Positions 10,046-21,058 of a DNA stretch of 64,000 bases are shown one piece after another. The first letter of the stretch is position 1. Each line of letters begins with the position of its first letter. The DNA is from Bacteroides nordii WAL 11050 = JCM 12987 (GTDB lineage: Bacteria; Bacteroidota; Bacteroidia; Bacteroidales; Bacteroidaceae): contig BAJA01000016.1 in NCBI GenBank assembly GCA_000613465.1, positions 1 through 64,000 of the forward strand. Direction: 5' to 3'. Under the pieces are notes generated by a model, which worked only from the letters and a program-made list of their open reading frames with translations, searched no databases and was not told where the DNA came from. The position numbers were made by a program, and so were the translations under genes.

Positions 10046-10591
10046 TTATTTTTTTCTTTTTGTAGTCTGATTTATTTTCTTCAGTGTATTCCGGATTGTT
10101 GTTGTTACTCCTTTTGAAAAGAATTCTGTTTCAACACTTTCGAGAATGATACGTAATTCACCCAACAGTTCTGGCTCTTTCTGGCAGAGCCGGTAAGCGG
10201 TCTTGATGCACAAAGCTTGTACTCCGATACTTTCAGCGGGCGAGAACATACGGTCGAAACAGAAATTCAGCAGAGGAACAGATATAGGTTCCTGTACCGG
10301 AAGATTGAAGAGAATGGAAAGAAGCAGACGTTTTGAACCGTCGTGTGTACAACTCAACAAGCGTCCTGTCAGTTCTTCCCGTAACGGGACAAACCAACCG
10401 GGATGAACCTCGCTTAGCTTTTCGCAAACCCATAATGCACGCCATGAAACGAGGCGTTTGCTGTCGAAAGTGAGTTTGTACATATCCGGTAATTCCTCCG
10501 GATGAAGGCTGAGAGATTTTACTATTGGTTCAATGTTCAATTCAGAGATATGCACCAACAGGGCATTACGAAACTCGTCGATTCTTTCCAT
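10046..10591 (-). CDS. Unrecognised all-helical (HEAT-like) protein inside the thi operon
   Basis: 181 aa, no signal peptide, no membrane segment. Leu-rich helical pairs (RLLLSILFNLPVQEPI, GVQALCIKTAYRLCQKEP) look like HEAT/ARM-type repeats, and the C-terminus is basic (KKINQTTKRKK). It lies between thiC (6-base gap) and thiH (1-base gap), so it is certainly co-transcribed with them. I do not recognise a thiamine enzyme in it. A scaffold, chaperone or regulatory partner is possible, but this is inference from position only. Confidence 0.7.
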   Translation of the reverse strand: MERIDEFRNALLVHISELNIEPIVKSLSLHPEELPDMYKLTFDSKRLVSWRALWVCEKLSEVHPGWFVPLREELTGRLLSCTHDGSKRLLLSILFNLPVQEPISVPLLNFCFDRMFSPAESIGVQALCIKTAYRLCQKEPELLGELRIILESVETEFFSKGVTTTIRNTLKKINQTTKRKK

Positions 10592-10597
10592 ATCTGT

Positions 10598-12290
<1,693 letters not shown>

Positions 12291-12332
12291 ATACTTAGTT
12301 GTTAAATTACAGTGCGTCGATGTCGCAGGTAT

Positions 12333-13112
12333 TTATTGTATGTTTAGAAATGCTGTAAGCGGAGAGCTTGCTTCTGCTATGAGGTTATCCGCTTGCATGC
12401 CTAAACCAGCTTCATAAGCCATACGTCCGGCTTCTACTGCCATCTTGAATGCTTTGGCCATTTCTAACGGATCACTTGCTACCGCAATGGCTGTATTGAC
12501 CAGACAGGCAGATGCACCTAACTCCATGGCTTCTGCCGCATGACTTGGAGCACCGATACCGGCATCTACTACTACAGGGATATTGGCTTGTTCGATGATA
12601 ATTTTCAGGAATTCTTTCGTTTGCAACCCCTTGTTTGTTCCGATAGGAGCACCCAGTGGCATTACTGTTGCAGCACCGGCTTCTTCCAGTTGTTTACAAA
12701 GCACAGGGTCGGCTTGGCAATAGGGGAGTACAACAAAGCCTAATTTCACTAATTCTTCAGTTGCCTTCAGGGTTTCTACAGAATCGGGAAGGAGATAACG
12801 TGGGTCGGGATGAATTTCGAGTTTCAGCCAGTTTGTACCGAATGCTTCACGTGCCATTTGTGCGGCAAATATAGCCTCTTCGGCATTTCTTACTCCCGAC
12901 GTATTGGGCAATAACTGAATATGCGGATGGATGATATGTTTCAGCATGTCATCTTCTTTGTTATCCATATCAATACGTTTCATAGCTACTGTCACCATTT
13001 CAGTGCCCGATGCCAGAAGAGATTGTTCCATCAGTTCATTAGAGTTGAATTTGCCTGTTCCTAAGAAAATACGGGAGTTGAACTCACGTCCCGCAATAAT
13101 AAGTTTTTCCAT
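12333..13112 (-). CDS. thiG: Thiazole synthase ThiG
   Basis: Forms the thiazole phosphate ring from deoxyxylulose phosphate, dehydroglycine (from ThiH) and ThiS thiocarboxylate. 259 aa, TIM barrel. The N-terminal [12 protein letters not shown] and the catalytic Lys in TVAMKRIDM are visible, then [35 protein letters not shown] and [20 protein letters not shown]. The frame is intact. It lies between thiE and thiC in the same direction. Confidence 0.95.
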   Translation of the reverse strand: MEKLIIAGREFNSRIFLGTGKFNSNELMEQSLLASGTEMVTVAMKRIDMDNKEDDMLKHIIHPHIQLLPNTSGVRNAEEAIFAAQMAREAFGTNWLKLEIHPDPRYLLPDSVETLKATEELVKLGFVVLPYCQADPVLCKQLEEAGAATVMPLGAPIGTNKGLQTKEFLKIIIEQANIPVVVDAGIGAPSHAAEAMELGASACLVNTAIAVASDPLEMAKAFKMAVEAGRMAYEAGLGMQADNLIAEASSPLTAFLNIQ

Positions 13113-13161
13113 ATCTGTGATTTGTGAATTATAATTTATGAATTATCGAGAGGAATCTTTT

Positions 13162-13782
13162 TTAGAAGTTAATTGATAGAATACGGTTGGTTTCCTCTAT
13201 CGGATTTTCTGCCCGCAAGATGGTACCGGAAAGGGCGATAGCATTTACTCCGGTTTTCATAATGTCGGGGATATCTTCGAAAGTAATTCCTCCGATGGCA
13301 ACTACCGGCAGCGTGATATCTTCTTTTTCCATCTGTGAAAGAATGGATGTGTATCCTTCCAGCCCTAACACAGGACTCAGATTCTTTTTAGTTGTAGTAA
13401 AGCGGAAGGGACCTATCCCTACATAATCAACTCCTGCCTCATATAGCATTTTCACATCTTCAAAGGTATTAGCTGTTCCTCCGATGATGAATTGCTCTCC
13501 CATTCGTTGGCGGGCTTCTGCTACTGGCATATCCATTTTACCCAGATGTACTCCGTCTACTTCTAACTTAATTGCCAGTTCTACATGGTCATCCAATATT
13601 AGGATGGACTCGTATTCCCGGCACATTTGTTGCAATTGCAGGGCAACGGCTTCTACCTCTTCAAGCGGGGCCTCTTTCATTCGTAGTTGTATCCATTTGC
13701 ATCCGCCTTCGAGTGCCATACGTGCCGAGTCCAGATACGAATACTTTTCTGTCCGGTGGGTAATAAATTGTAGATTGATCAT
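13162..13782 (-). CDS. thiE: Thiamine-phosphate synthase ThiE
   Basis: Joins HMP pyrophosphate and thiazole phosphate to thiamine phosphate. 206 aa, TIM barrel, with WIQLRMKEAP (pyrophosphate-binding segment), DDHVELAIKLEVDGVHLG, VDYVGIGPFRFTTTKKN and VAIGGITFEDI, all canonical ThiE motifs. It follows thiS by 3 bases and precedes thiG by 49 bases. It is the better-conserved of the two ThiE-family genes in this operon. Confidence 0.92.
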   Translation of the reverse strand: MINLQFITHRTEKYSYLDSARMALEGGCKWIQLRMKEAPLEEVEAVALQLQQMCREYESILILDDHVELAIKLEVDGVHLGKMDMPVAEARQRMGEQFIIGGTANTFEDVKMLYEAGVDYVGIGPFRFTTTKKNLSPVLGLEGYTSILSQMEKEDITLPVVAIGGITFEDIPDIMKTGVNAIALSGTILRAENPIEETNRILSINF

Positions 13783-13785
13783 TTT

Positions 13786-13986
13786 TTATCCTCCGCAAGC
13801 TGCTTTAATAATAACCAGATTGTCACTCTCATGCAGTACAAATTTATCCCACTCTGTGCGTGGAATCATTTTATTGTTTACCGCGATGGCAATGCCTTGC
13901 GAAGGAAGTTCCAACTGTTCGGTCAGTTGGGTGATGGTAGAAGCATCGGTGATTTTTACTTCTTTGTTGTTAACTTGTACTTTCAT
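13786..13986 (-). CDS. thiS: Sulfur carrier protein ThiS
   Basis: A 66-aa ubiquitin-like carrier ending in AACGG; the C-terminal Gly-Gly is adenylated by ThiF and made into a thiocarboxylate for ThiG. Internal QGIAIAVNNKMIPRTEWD is typical. First gene of the operon, 74 bases downstream of the riboswitch. Confidence 0.95.
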   Translation of the reverse strand: MKVQVNNKEVKITDASTITQLTEQLELPSQGIAIAVNNKMIPRTEWDKFVLHESDNLVIIKAACGG

Positions 13987-14059
13987 TGCTACAGAATTAA
14001 AATTATAATGAAAGTAAATACAAAGAGAGTGCTAATGGTGGAGGCGATAAAAGTAACAC

Positions 14060-14143
14060 AATCCCTACGTCAGTGCTAACTGCATCAGGTTCCAGGGTAT
14101 AATCTCAGCCCCTTATAGGGCACCCCTTTGTTTTTACAGGGGC
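14060..14143 (-). promoter_or_regulatory. TPP riboswitch (THI element) of the thi operon
   Basis: On the minus strand the leader reads GGGGTGCC..GGGGCTGAGA, then ACCCTGGAACCTGATGCAG, then GCACTGACGTAGGGA. These are the CUGAGA and ACCUGAU blocks that form the conserved core of the TPP aptamer. It lies just upstream of thiS, so thiamine pyrophosphate probably represses the whole eight-gene operon. A plausible -7-like TTACTTTG lies directly 5' of it but is one base off consensus. Confidence 0.95.
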
Positions 14144-14279
14144 AAAGTAAATGAAAAAGATGCAGAAAAACGGCAAAACGGAGGATTATTTTTAATGGAT
14201 GTATAAAAAAGATTCATCCGGCAAATGTGTAATTTGTTAATATTGTTAATGCTGTTTTTAACGCTTTGGATATGCCATT

Positions 14280-14364
14280 CTATATTGTACACTTTAGTAT
14301 ATCAAAAGCGTACAATATAGGATGGTAAAAGTGTACAATTCATATTCGGATAAGTGTACACTCT
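14280..14364. repeat. Cluster of GTACA/TGTAC half-sites upstream of the thi leader
   Basis: CTATATTGTAC (14280-14290) and GTACAATATAG (14309-14319) form a perfect 11-bp inverted repeat with an 18-nt spacer. Two more GTGTACA sites follow at about 14331 and 14354. It lies in the 14150-14508 stretch, which has no gene. The arrangement looks like an operator array, but I know no regulator for it; it could also be a mobile-element relic. Confidence 0.5.
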
Positions 14365-14508
14365 TGTCTGTCTTTATATAAGAGAATCTTATTTCTTGAA
14401 AATCAGCTGGTTATATAAGGGCGAATATTTATATTCCATCTCACATCTTTTCTTTCAGAAAGCTTGTAGTTACTTTTTTGATAACTTCGCGTTTATAGGC
14501 TGAATCTA

Positions 14509-14549
14509 AAAAAAAGACTGTCACTCAATATTGAGTGACAGTCTTTTTT
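14509..14549. terminator. Palindromic terminator after sodB
   Basis: A near-perfect 40-base palindrome (AAAAAAGACTGTCACTCAAT and its complement) with A/T runs on both sides, 19 bases beyond the repaired sodB stop. It can work in both directions. Confidence 0.85.
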
Positions 14550-14567
14550 ACAATGTTGAGGGGTTTA

Positions 14568-15148
14568 TTACATTCGTTTGTCAACTACTTCCCAATCGAT
14601 AATGTCCCAAAGGCATTTACATGATCTGCACGACGGTTCTGATAATCCAGATAGTAGGAATGTTCCCACACGTCAAAGCCTAAAATCGGTTTCAGTCCGG
14701 CACGTACCGGGTTGCTTCCGTTGGCTTCTTTAGTGATGTGCAGTTTGCCATTTTTGTCTACTGACAACCAGGCCCAACCTGAACCGAACAATCCAACTGC
14801 AGCTGCATTGAATTCTTTTTTAAAGTTTTCAAAGCTACCAAAGTCACGTTTGATGGCTTCTGCCAATTTATCGGAAGGTTCTTTCTTTGAAGGCTTTCCT
14901 GCAAATTGTAAAAAGTAGAGTGTATGATTCAGTACCTGTCCGGCATTATTGAAAATGGCACCATCCGGCGCTTTTGCTACGATCTCTTCTACGGTCTTAC
15001 CTTCGAACTCGGTTCCCGGAACAAGGCTATTGAGATTATTTACGTAGGTTTGCAGATGTTTACCATAATGAAAATCTATAGTTTGCTGACTGATTACAGG
15101 TTCCAGCGCATTATTAGCGTACGGAAGTTTAGGCATCTCGTAAGTCAT
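14568..15148 (-). CDS. sodB: Fe/Mn superoxide dismutase (one-base frameshift near the C-terminus)
   Basis: Converts superoxide to peroxide and oxygen in the cytoplasm. Metal ligands are visible in DFHYGKHLQTYV, NHTLYF, and FDVWEHSYYLDYQNRR; GSGWAWL is also typical. As assembled, the tail ends in NAFGTLSIGK. Restoring one T near 14608 gives NAFWDIIDWEVVDKRM and a 193-aa protein, the usual length of Bacteroides SODs. I chose the ATG at 15148 (MTYEMPKLPY) over the one at 15184, because the family starts there. Iron or cambialistic metal use is likely in this group. Confidence 0.93.
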
Positions 15149-15268
15149 GGTTATAAATATTAAAGACATTAATAATGTATTCATAATGTTTGGTTATTAA
15201 CTATACACTATTAACATACGAAAACCCATAAATGTTTATAGAGACAATCAAAAATCTATCTGTTTGTT

Positions 15269-16980
15269 CTATTTAATTATTATTTGTTCCGTTATCTCCG
15301 GATTTCCCTTTGCTGTTTTCCGTATCCATCGTCCGGCCTGATCGTATTCATAATACATGTTGCTATCTATCTGGTTCCCAAATTCATCATACACGAAATA
15401 CTGTGAGCAGACTCTTTTTTCGTTGTTTACCAGTATTTGTGTAGAAATGATTTTTGCCAGATAACCGTATTTATCATATTCATATACATCTGTCTGTGAA
15501 CTGATTTGTGTCGGTAGCGGATTTTTAGGGAGCGGCAATACATATTGTGATTTTATTTCATTTCCTTTACTGTCATATTGATGCATTGTGGACGAAAGCA
15601 TGACATCTTTATTGTACTCCTTTTCTTCTATTAGTTTTCCCTGACGATTGTAGCTGCTCAATACCAGTCTGCCATCGGTATATTTCAGTGAATCACTCTG
15701 AATTGTTCCATCGGTATCAAATGTTCTTGTTCTCTTATATATTTCTTTTTTTGTTTTGGTATTTATCTGTATTTCCTGTGTACATCTATCCTGTGCATCG
15801 TAAAAGAAAGAGGTATGGAATTGCAGGTTACCGGTAGTAATGTCTATACCCGCCGGCTTTCCGTTTTCCAGATAGGTATATACCTCTGTGGTATTTTTAT
15901 TATTTTGCTTCTCTTCTGTTTTCGTCAGTATTCCTTTTTTATAATATTTGACCGTAGCAGGAGTAATCCATATCACCGAATCTTCGAACTGCTTGCACAA
16001 GTCCTGTGCTTTGTCACGAAACTCCCTGTATTTATGTGTAGTCAGAAAATCTCGAACTAATCTCAGTTTACTGTTGCTATTCACTTCCGGTTTCATTAGT
16101 TCATAGTCCACACTGTCTTTTATGTATTCCAGTGCAGAGATATATTTGCGCTGGCCTTCTTCCAAATAAGATGCGTTCTCATAATCACTGATGCATTGTT
16201 TCTTAGATACCGGTGCTCCCGCTTGTTGTATCATGGAAAAGAGATAATCATCATATAAATCACGTACCTCCGGAGTGTATTTACGGCCGGACATTCCGTT
16301 GAAATAACGGTTCAAAGTTATATTATCGAAAAAGTTCTTGAAATTGGTATGAGTGGGTGTCCGTTTCACGTTGTCGTATAAGAGTTGGTTATATTCGTTC
16401 ATGAGTTTTACCAGATATTTGCCTTCCGGAAATTCATTAAAGTAATTCTCATATTTGCCGGCGTTATTTTTCTCTTCACAATCTTTCATTAATGCATCTT
16501 CTCTCGTTAGGTAGAAGAGATCCATCTGTGCCTGTGAAATAGGATATTTACTGCTTTTAGCTCCTTCTATTAATTGTCTACTTAATGTGAGTTTGTCTTG
16601 TGTTGTATTCAAGACTTCGGTTATCACCTTGTTGGTACGTTCCCGCAAAGGAGCAAAATCTATTTCGTTCTCGTTGCAGATAGCGGGCAGACTTCCTTTG
16701 ACGGCTTTAGCGTAGGTAGGGTAGTAGTCGGCGACACTTTTATTATCCGGTTGGGTCCACAGGTGGCACATGATGTCCATTAGTTCTACTTCGGCTGCAA
16801 ATGCTGGATTGTTTTCTCATCCAACTTCTCGCGGCCTTTTTGAAATTTCTCGGTTTCATTTTCACTTAGGAGTTTTAGGAGCTTCCCCACACGGTCTTGT
16901 TTCTGTGCTATGACTTGTAAGGCTCCTGTTGTCATACTTATGAGAAGAATGGCAACTAAAGAGATACTCTTTTTTATCAT
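15269..16980 (-). CDS. Secreted protein with YD-like repeats (frame-broken in the assembly)
   Basis: The start at 16980 gives a signal peptide ([20 protein letters not shown]). The frame breaks at about 16804. Restoring one G (CAGGCATTTGCAGCC) joins DEKTIQ to [12 protein letters not shown], giving a 570-aa protein. The first half is helical with no recognised domain. The second half has five or more loose YD/RHS-like or MORN-like strands ([48 protein letters not shown]). The likely location is periplasm or surface; function unknown. It is divergent from pcrA and has its own promoter. Confidence 0.7.
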
Positions 16981-17005
16981 ACCTGTTTTATTTGATGTTA
17001 AGTCA

Positions 17006-17037
17006 CAAAAGTATATAAAATTACATATATTGTCAAA
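17006..17037 (-). promoter_or_regulatory. Bacteroides-type promoter for the YD-repeat-like gene
   Basis: On the minus strand TTTG (17034-17037), 20 nt, TACTTTTG (17006-17013). The coding start at 16980 is 26 bases downstream. Confidence 0.7.
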
Positions 17038-17059
17038 TGAATGTTATAATTTTGCCACT

Positions 17060-19425
17060 ATGGAAAGAAACTATATCGAAGAATTGAACGAAAGCCAGCG
17101 TGCTGCGGTACTTTATAATGACGGACCATCACTTGTTATAGCCGGTGCTGGTTCCGGAAAAACCCGTGTGCTAACTTATAAAATAGCTTATTTACTTGAA
17201 AACGATTATAATCCTGGAATATCCTTGCACTCACTTTTACTAACAAAGCGGCCCGGGAAATGAAAGAACGCATTGCTCGTCAGGTAGGTGAACAGCGCGC
17301 CCGTTATCTTTGGATGGGTACATTTCATTCTGTCTTTTCACGTATTCTCCGTGCCGAAGCACAGTCCATAGGGTTTACTTCGCAATTTACCATTTATGAC
17401 TCGGCCGATAGCAAGAGTCTTTTGCGTTCTATCATTAAAGAAATGGGATTGGATGATAAGACCTATAAGCGGTGTGGTACAGGGACGCATTTCCAAAGCT
17501 AAAAACCATCTCGTGCTGCCTTCCGATTATGCTGCAAACAAAGAGGAATACACTGAAGATCAGGCGGTTAAGATGCCTGCCATTCGTGATATATATCGTC
17601 GTTATTGGGAACGTTGCCGCCAGGCGGGAGCTATGGATTTTGATGATTTACTGGTATATACTTATATTCTCTTTCGTGATTTTCCTGAGGTGCGTGCGCG
17701 TTATAGTGAGCAGTTTCGCTATGTGCTGGTAGATGAGTATCAGGATACTAACTATGCACAACACAGTATTGTACTCCAATTGACAAAGGAGAATCAGCGG
17801 GTTTGTGTGGTTGGAGATGATGCTCAAAGTATATACTCTTTCCGGGGAGCGGATATTGATAACATTCTCTATTTCACCAAGATTTATCCTAATACGAAAG
17901 TTTTTAAGCTGGAGCAAAATTATCGTTCTACGCAAACCATTGTTTGTGCGGCCAATAGTCTGATTGCAAAGAATGAGTGGCAGATACCCAAAGAGGTCTT
18001 TTCCGAAAAGGAGAAAGGAGAGGCCATTGGGGTATTTCAGGCTTATAGTGATGTAGAGGAAGGAGATATTGTGGCCAATAAAATAGCGGAACTACGTCGT
18101 GAACACGCTTATGGATATTCTGAATTTGCTATTCTGTATCGTACAAATGCACAGAGCCGTGTTTTTGAAGAAGCACTACGGAAACGCAGTATGCCTTATA
18201 AAATTTATGGTGGACTTTCATTCTACCAACGTAAAGAAATTAAGGATGTAACTGCTTACTTCCGGTTGGTGGTGAATCCGAGTGATGAAGAAGCATTCAA
18301 ACGTATTATTAATTATCCTGCCCGTGGTATTGGTGATACTACGGTGGGGAAGATAATAACCGCAGCTACTGATAATGGGGTCAGCCTTTGGACAGTTCTC
18401 TGTGAACCGTTGAGTTACGGACTGACAATTAATAAAGGTACGCATACAAAACTGCAAGGTTTTCGGGAACTGATAGAGGGTTTTATAACCGATCTGCCCG
18501 AAAAGAATGCATACGAGATAGGAACGGATATCATTCGTCAGTCCGGTATCATCAATGACGTTTGCCAGGATACTTCACCGGAAAATTTGAGCCGTAAGGA
18601 AAATATAGAAGAGTTGGTAAATGGTATGAATGATTTCTGCGCTTTGCGGCAGGAAGAGGGAAACCCCAACATTTCTCTGACTGATTTTCTTTCGGAAATA
18701 GCCTTGCTTACTGATCAGGATTCTGATAAAGCCGATGACGGAGAAAAAGTAACTTTAATGACGGTTCATTCGGCAAAGGGATTAGAGTTCAAAAATGTAT
18801 TTGTTGTGGGATTGGAAGAGAATCTGTTTCCAAGTGGTATGGTAGGAGATTCTCCACGGGCATTGGAAGAAGAGCGCCGTTTATTCTATGTAGCTATTAC
18901 CCGTGCCGAGGAACATTGTTTCATCTCTTTCGCTAAAACCCGTTTTCGTTATGGAAAGATGGAGTTTGGAAGTCCCAGTCGCTTCTTACGTGATATTGAT
19001 GTTCATTATTTGCAGTTACCACATGAGGATGGAGTCGGTCGTTCGGTAGATGAAGGTGCCGGCCGTTTTCGTAGGGAAATTGAAGGAGGCTTTGCCCGTT
19101 CTGCTTCTCCTTCACGCGCTCCTTTCGGTACAAATACTTCAGATCGTGAGCGGCCGAAAGCACAAGTTATAGCTCCCACTGTGCCGAGAAATCTGAAAAA
19201 GGTTAGTGCGGTAAGCGGTAATAGCACTCCGTCGTCTGCTTCTTCCGCCTCGGTTTCTATAGCAGGAATACAGGCAGGCAGATGATAGAACACGAGCGTT
19301 TTGGCTTGGGAGAGGTAGTAAAGGTAGAAGGAGCAGGAGACAATGCAAAAGCAACGATTCGCTTTAAAAATGCAGGTGAAAAGCAACTATTACTGCGCTT
19401 TGCGCGTTTTAAAATAATAGGATGA
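17060..19425 (+). CDS. pcrA: UvrD/PcrA-type DNA helicase (three frame breaks in the assembly)
   Basis: An ATP-dependent 3'-5' helicase for repair and replication. Walker [11 protein letters not shown], the Walker B region [44 protein letters not shown] and the final VAITRAEEH are all present. Breaks lie near 17214 (CCTGG for CCTTGG), 17470 (two bases lost before [11 protein letters not shown]) and 19281 (one G lost). With these repaired the protein is about 789 aa and runs on to a C-terminal domain ([17 protein letters not shown]..) ending at the TGA of 19423-19425. That C-terminal tail is normal for PcrA. I see no reason to call it a pseudogene. Confidence 0.92.
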
Positions 19426-19482
19426 TTACAATAACCGCTTGTCGTATGTTCTGTGCGGGAAGCACCACAAAAAAAGTGAACT

Positions 19483-20159
19483 ATGAAACGATTAATTGCT
19501 TGGATGATTTTACCCGCTTTCCTGTTAAGCGGTTGTGCTACCGGACGAATGTCCGGTAATCCTGGAGCCGTTATGGCAGGAGCTCTATTGGCGGTTCGGT
19601 AGGTAGTGCGATAGGTGGTCTTATCGGTGAAAATAATCATGGATGGAGAGGCGGGTATCGTGGCTCTGCCATTGGTACGATTGTAGGAACGGTTGCCGGT
19701 GCGGCTATTGGAAATGCGGTATCTACGCCTCGTCAGAAGGAAGATGAGTATGTAGAGGTGATTGAAAGAAAGAAGTTTGTACCTCAACAACGTCCGATAG
19801 CGGTAACTAATTTGAAGATACGGAACATACGTTTTATTGATGACAATCGTAATCATGTGATTGATGCCGGTGAAAATAGTAAGGTTATTTTTGAGATAGT
19901 CAATGAAGGGCGTACTCCTGTTTATGATGTCGTACCTGCGGTGGAAGAGGTTACCGGAATGAAGCATATATTTATTTCTCCCTCTGTTTTGGTAGAACAG
20001 ATTGCTCCGGGTGAAGGCATACGTTATACTGCTACGGTATCGGCCGGAGAGAAACTGAAAGATGGAGAAGTGGTACTGCGTGTAACCGTGGCTGCCGGAG
20101 ATAATGCGGAGTGTGACTGGCAAGAGTTTTCTTTGCCAACACAGAAGAGAATAAGATGA
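19483..20159 (+). CDS. Glycine-zipper lipoprotein (one-base frameshift in the assembly)
   Basis: Start at 19483; a lipoprotein signal MKRLIAWMILPAFLLSGC with lipobox LSGC. The frame breaks at about 19584; one T restores GASIGGSVGSAIGGLIGEN. Two glycine-zipper stretches follow (GGSVGSAIGGLIG and GSAIGTIVGTVAGAAIG), which may insert in or pack on membranes. The C-terminal half (about 110-225) looks like a CARDB/DUF11-like beta-sandwich (VTNLKIRNIRFIDDNRN, ENSKVIFEIVNEGRTPVYD). 225 aa after repair. It follows pcrA by 57 bases. Envelope-stress or structural role by analogy only. Confidence 0.75.
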
Positions 20160-20186
20160 TATCGGGAAGTAGATTCTTTTACTTAT

Positions 20187-20272
20187 AAAAGTACGTATTT
20201 AAGTATGACTTAATATGCATTTTAAGTCACACTTAAAAATGCATAGTTTATACTAATAAAGTACGTACTTTT
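20187..20272. repeat. Copy 2 of the GTACGTAC / TTAAGTCA palindrome element
   Basis: AAAAGTACGTATTT (20187-20200) and AAAGTACGTACTTTT (20258-20272) flank the near-palindrome TGACTTAATATGCAT..AAGTCA (20206-20229). The same two motifs occur at 349-416. It sits between convergent genes, so terminator activity is plausible. Confidence 0.6.
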
Positions 20273-20279
20273 AATTAAT

Positions 20280-20375
20280 AATGTGCCAATGTGTTAATTT
20301 GCCAATATGCCAATACCTTTCGGCAACACAGCGCAGCCAATTAGCACATTGGCACATTAACATATTGGCACATTA
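20280..20375. repeat. Palindromic element B at the 3' end of the oxidoreductase gene
   Basis: The left arm (20280-20314, AATGTGCCAAT modules) and the right arm (20340-20375) are reverse complements over about 35 bases with about five mismatches. The minus strand of the middle contains GGCTGCGCTG, the core also seen in elements C and E. It ends 4 bases from the stop of the leftward oxidoreductase gene. Confidence 0.7.
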
Positions 20376-20379
20376 TTCA

Positions 20380-20928
20380 TCACCAGCTATTGCCGGCATT
20401 TCCTGTTCCTATCAGAGCTTCTACTGTTTGCCTGTATAGATTTGCTCCTTCCGCTATGTTTTTGGCAGCATCATTTGTACCCATGCCATATGCAATAATA
20501 GGGGTTTTCCATACCATTCCGGCGTGAATAGCTCCCACCTGATAAGGTCTTAATAACTCGTCTACTGTAAAACGATTTCTTCCTCCACTGCGATATGCGT
20601 TGAATTCTGAGCCTGTGGTAGTTACTACCACGAGTGGTTTACCCGCCACAGCCGGTGTTTTGGCCAAATAGGTGAATACTTCATCTTGCCACTTCTTTAG
20701 TAGTGAGGGGGCAGACATCCAGTAGAACGGGAACTGATAGATAATAGCGGCTGCATGTGAAATAATCTTGCTCCATTCATCTACATTAAAAGTTTGTAAC
20801 TCATACAGATTGTAAACTGCTACTTCTTCAATATCCTTTACGGCATCCACTAATGCCTTGTTTGTCTGTGACTCTTTCATGTTGGGATGCGCCAGGAGAA
20901 TCACTACTTTCTTTAAATCTCTGTCCAT
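20380..20928 (-). CDS. NAD(P)H-dependent flavodoxin-fold oxidoreductase
   Basis: 182 aa, flavodoxin-like (NQO1/KefF/MdaB type). KKVVILLAHPNMKESQTNKAL is the FMN phosphate loop region. IIYQFPFYWMSAPSLLKKWQDEVF and TTTGSEFNAYRSGGRNRFTVDELLRPY are family signatures. Probably reduces quinones or related electrophiles with NAD(P)H in the cytoplasm. Monocistronic and convergent with the glycine-zipper lipoprotein gene; divergent from nspC. Confidence 0.85.
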   Translation of the reverse strand: MDRDLKKVVILLAHPNMKESQTNKALVDAVKDIEEVAVYNLYELQTFNVDEWSKIISHAAAIIYQFPFYWMSAPSLLKKWQDEVFTYLAKTPAVAGKPLVVVTTTGSEFNAYRSGGRNRFTVDELLRPYQVGAIHAGMVWKTPIIAYGMGTNDAAKNIAEGANLYRQTVEALIGTGNAGNSW

Positions 20929-21058
20929 AACGTTTTCTTAATTTTTAGTGAAGAATCAAATCATTTCGTAAAGGTAGAAAATATTAGAAAACATTCCGTA
21001 TTTTTGCATCATTATTCTATACTTACTATCTACTAACTACTAAATTCTATATTCTGAA

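Noticed and set aside
17060..19425. Decayed helicase pseudogene
   Set aside because: All helicase motifs are intact and three small base additions restore full length; the same error type is seen across the window.
19257..20123. A 288-aa open frame on the minus strand over the glycine-zipper lipoprotein
   Set aside because: The plus strand gives a lipobox, glycine zippers and an operon context; the minus frame has low-complexity shadow composition.
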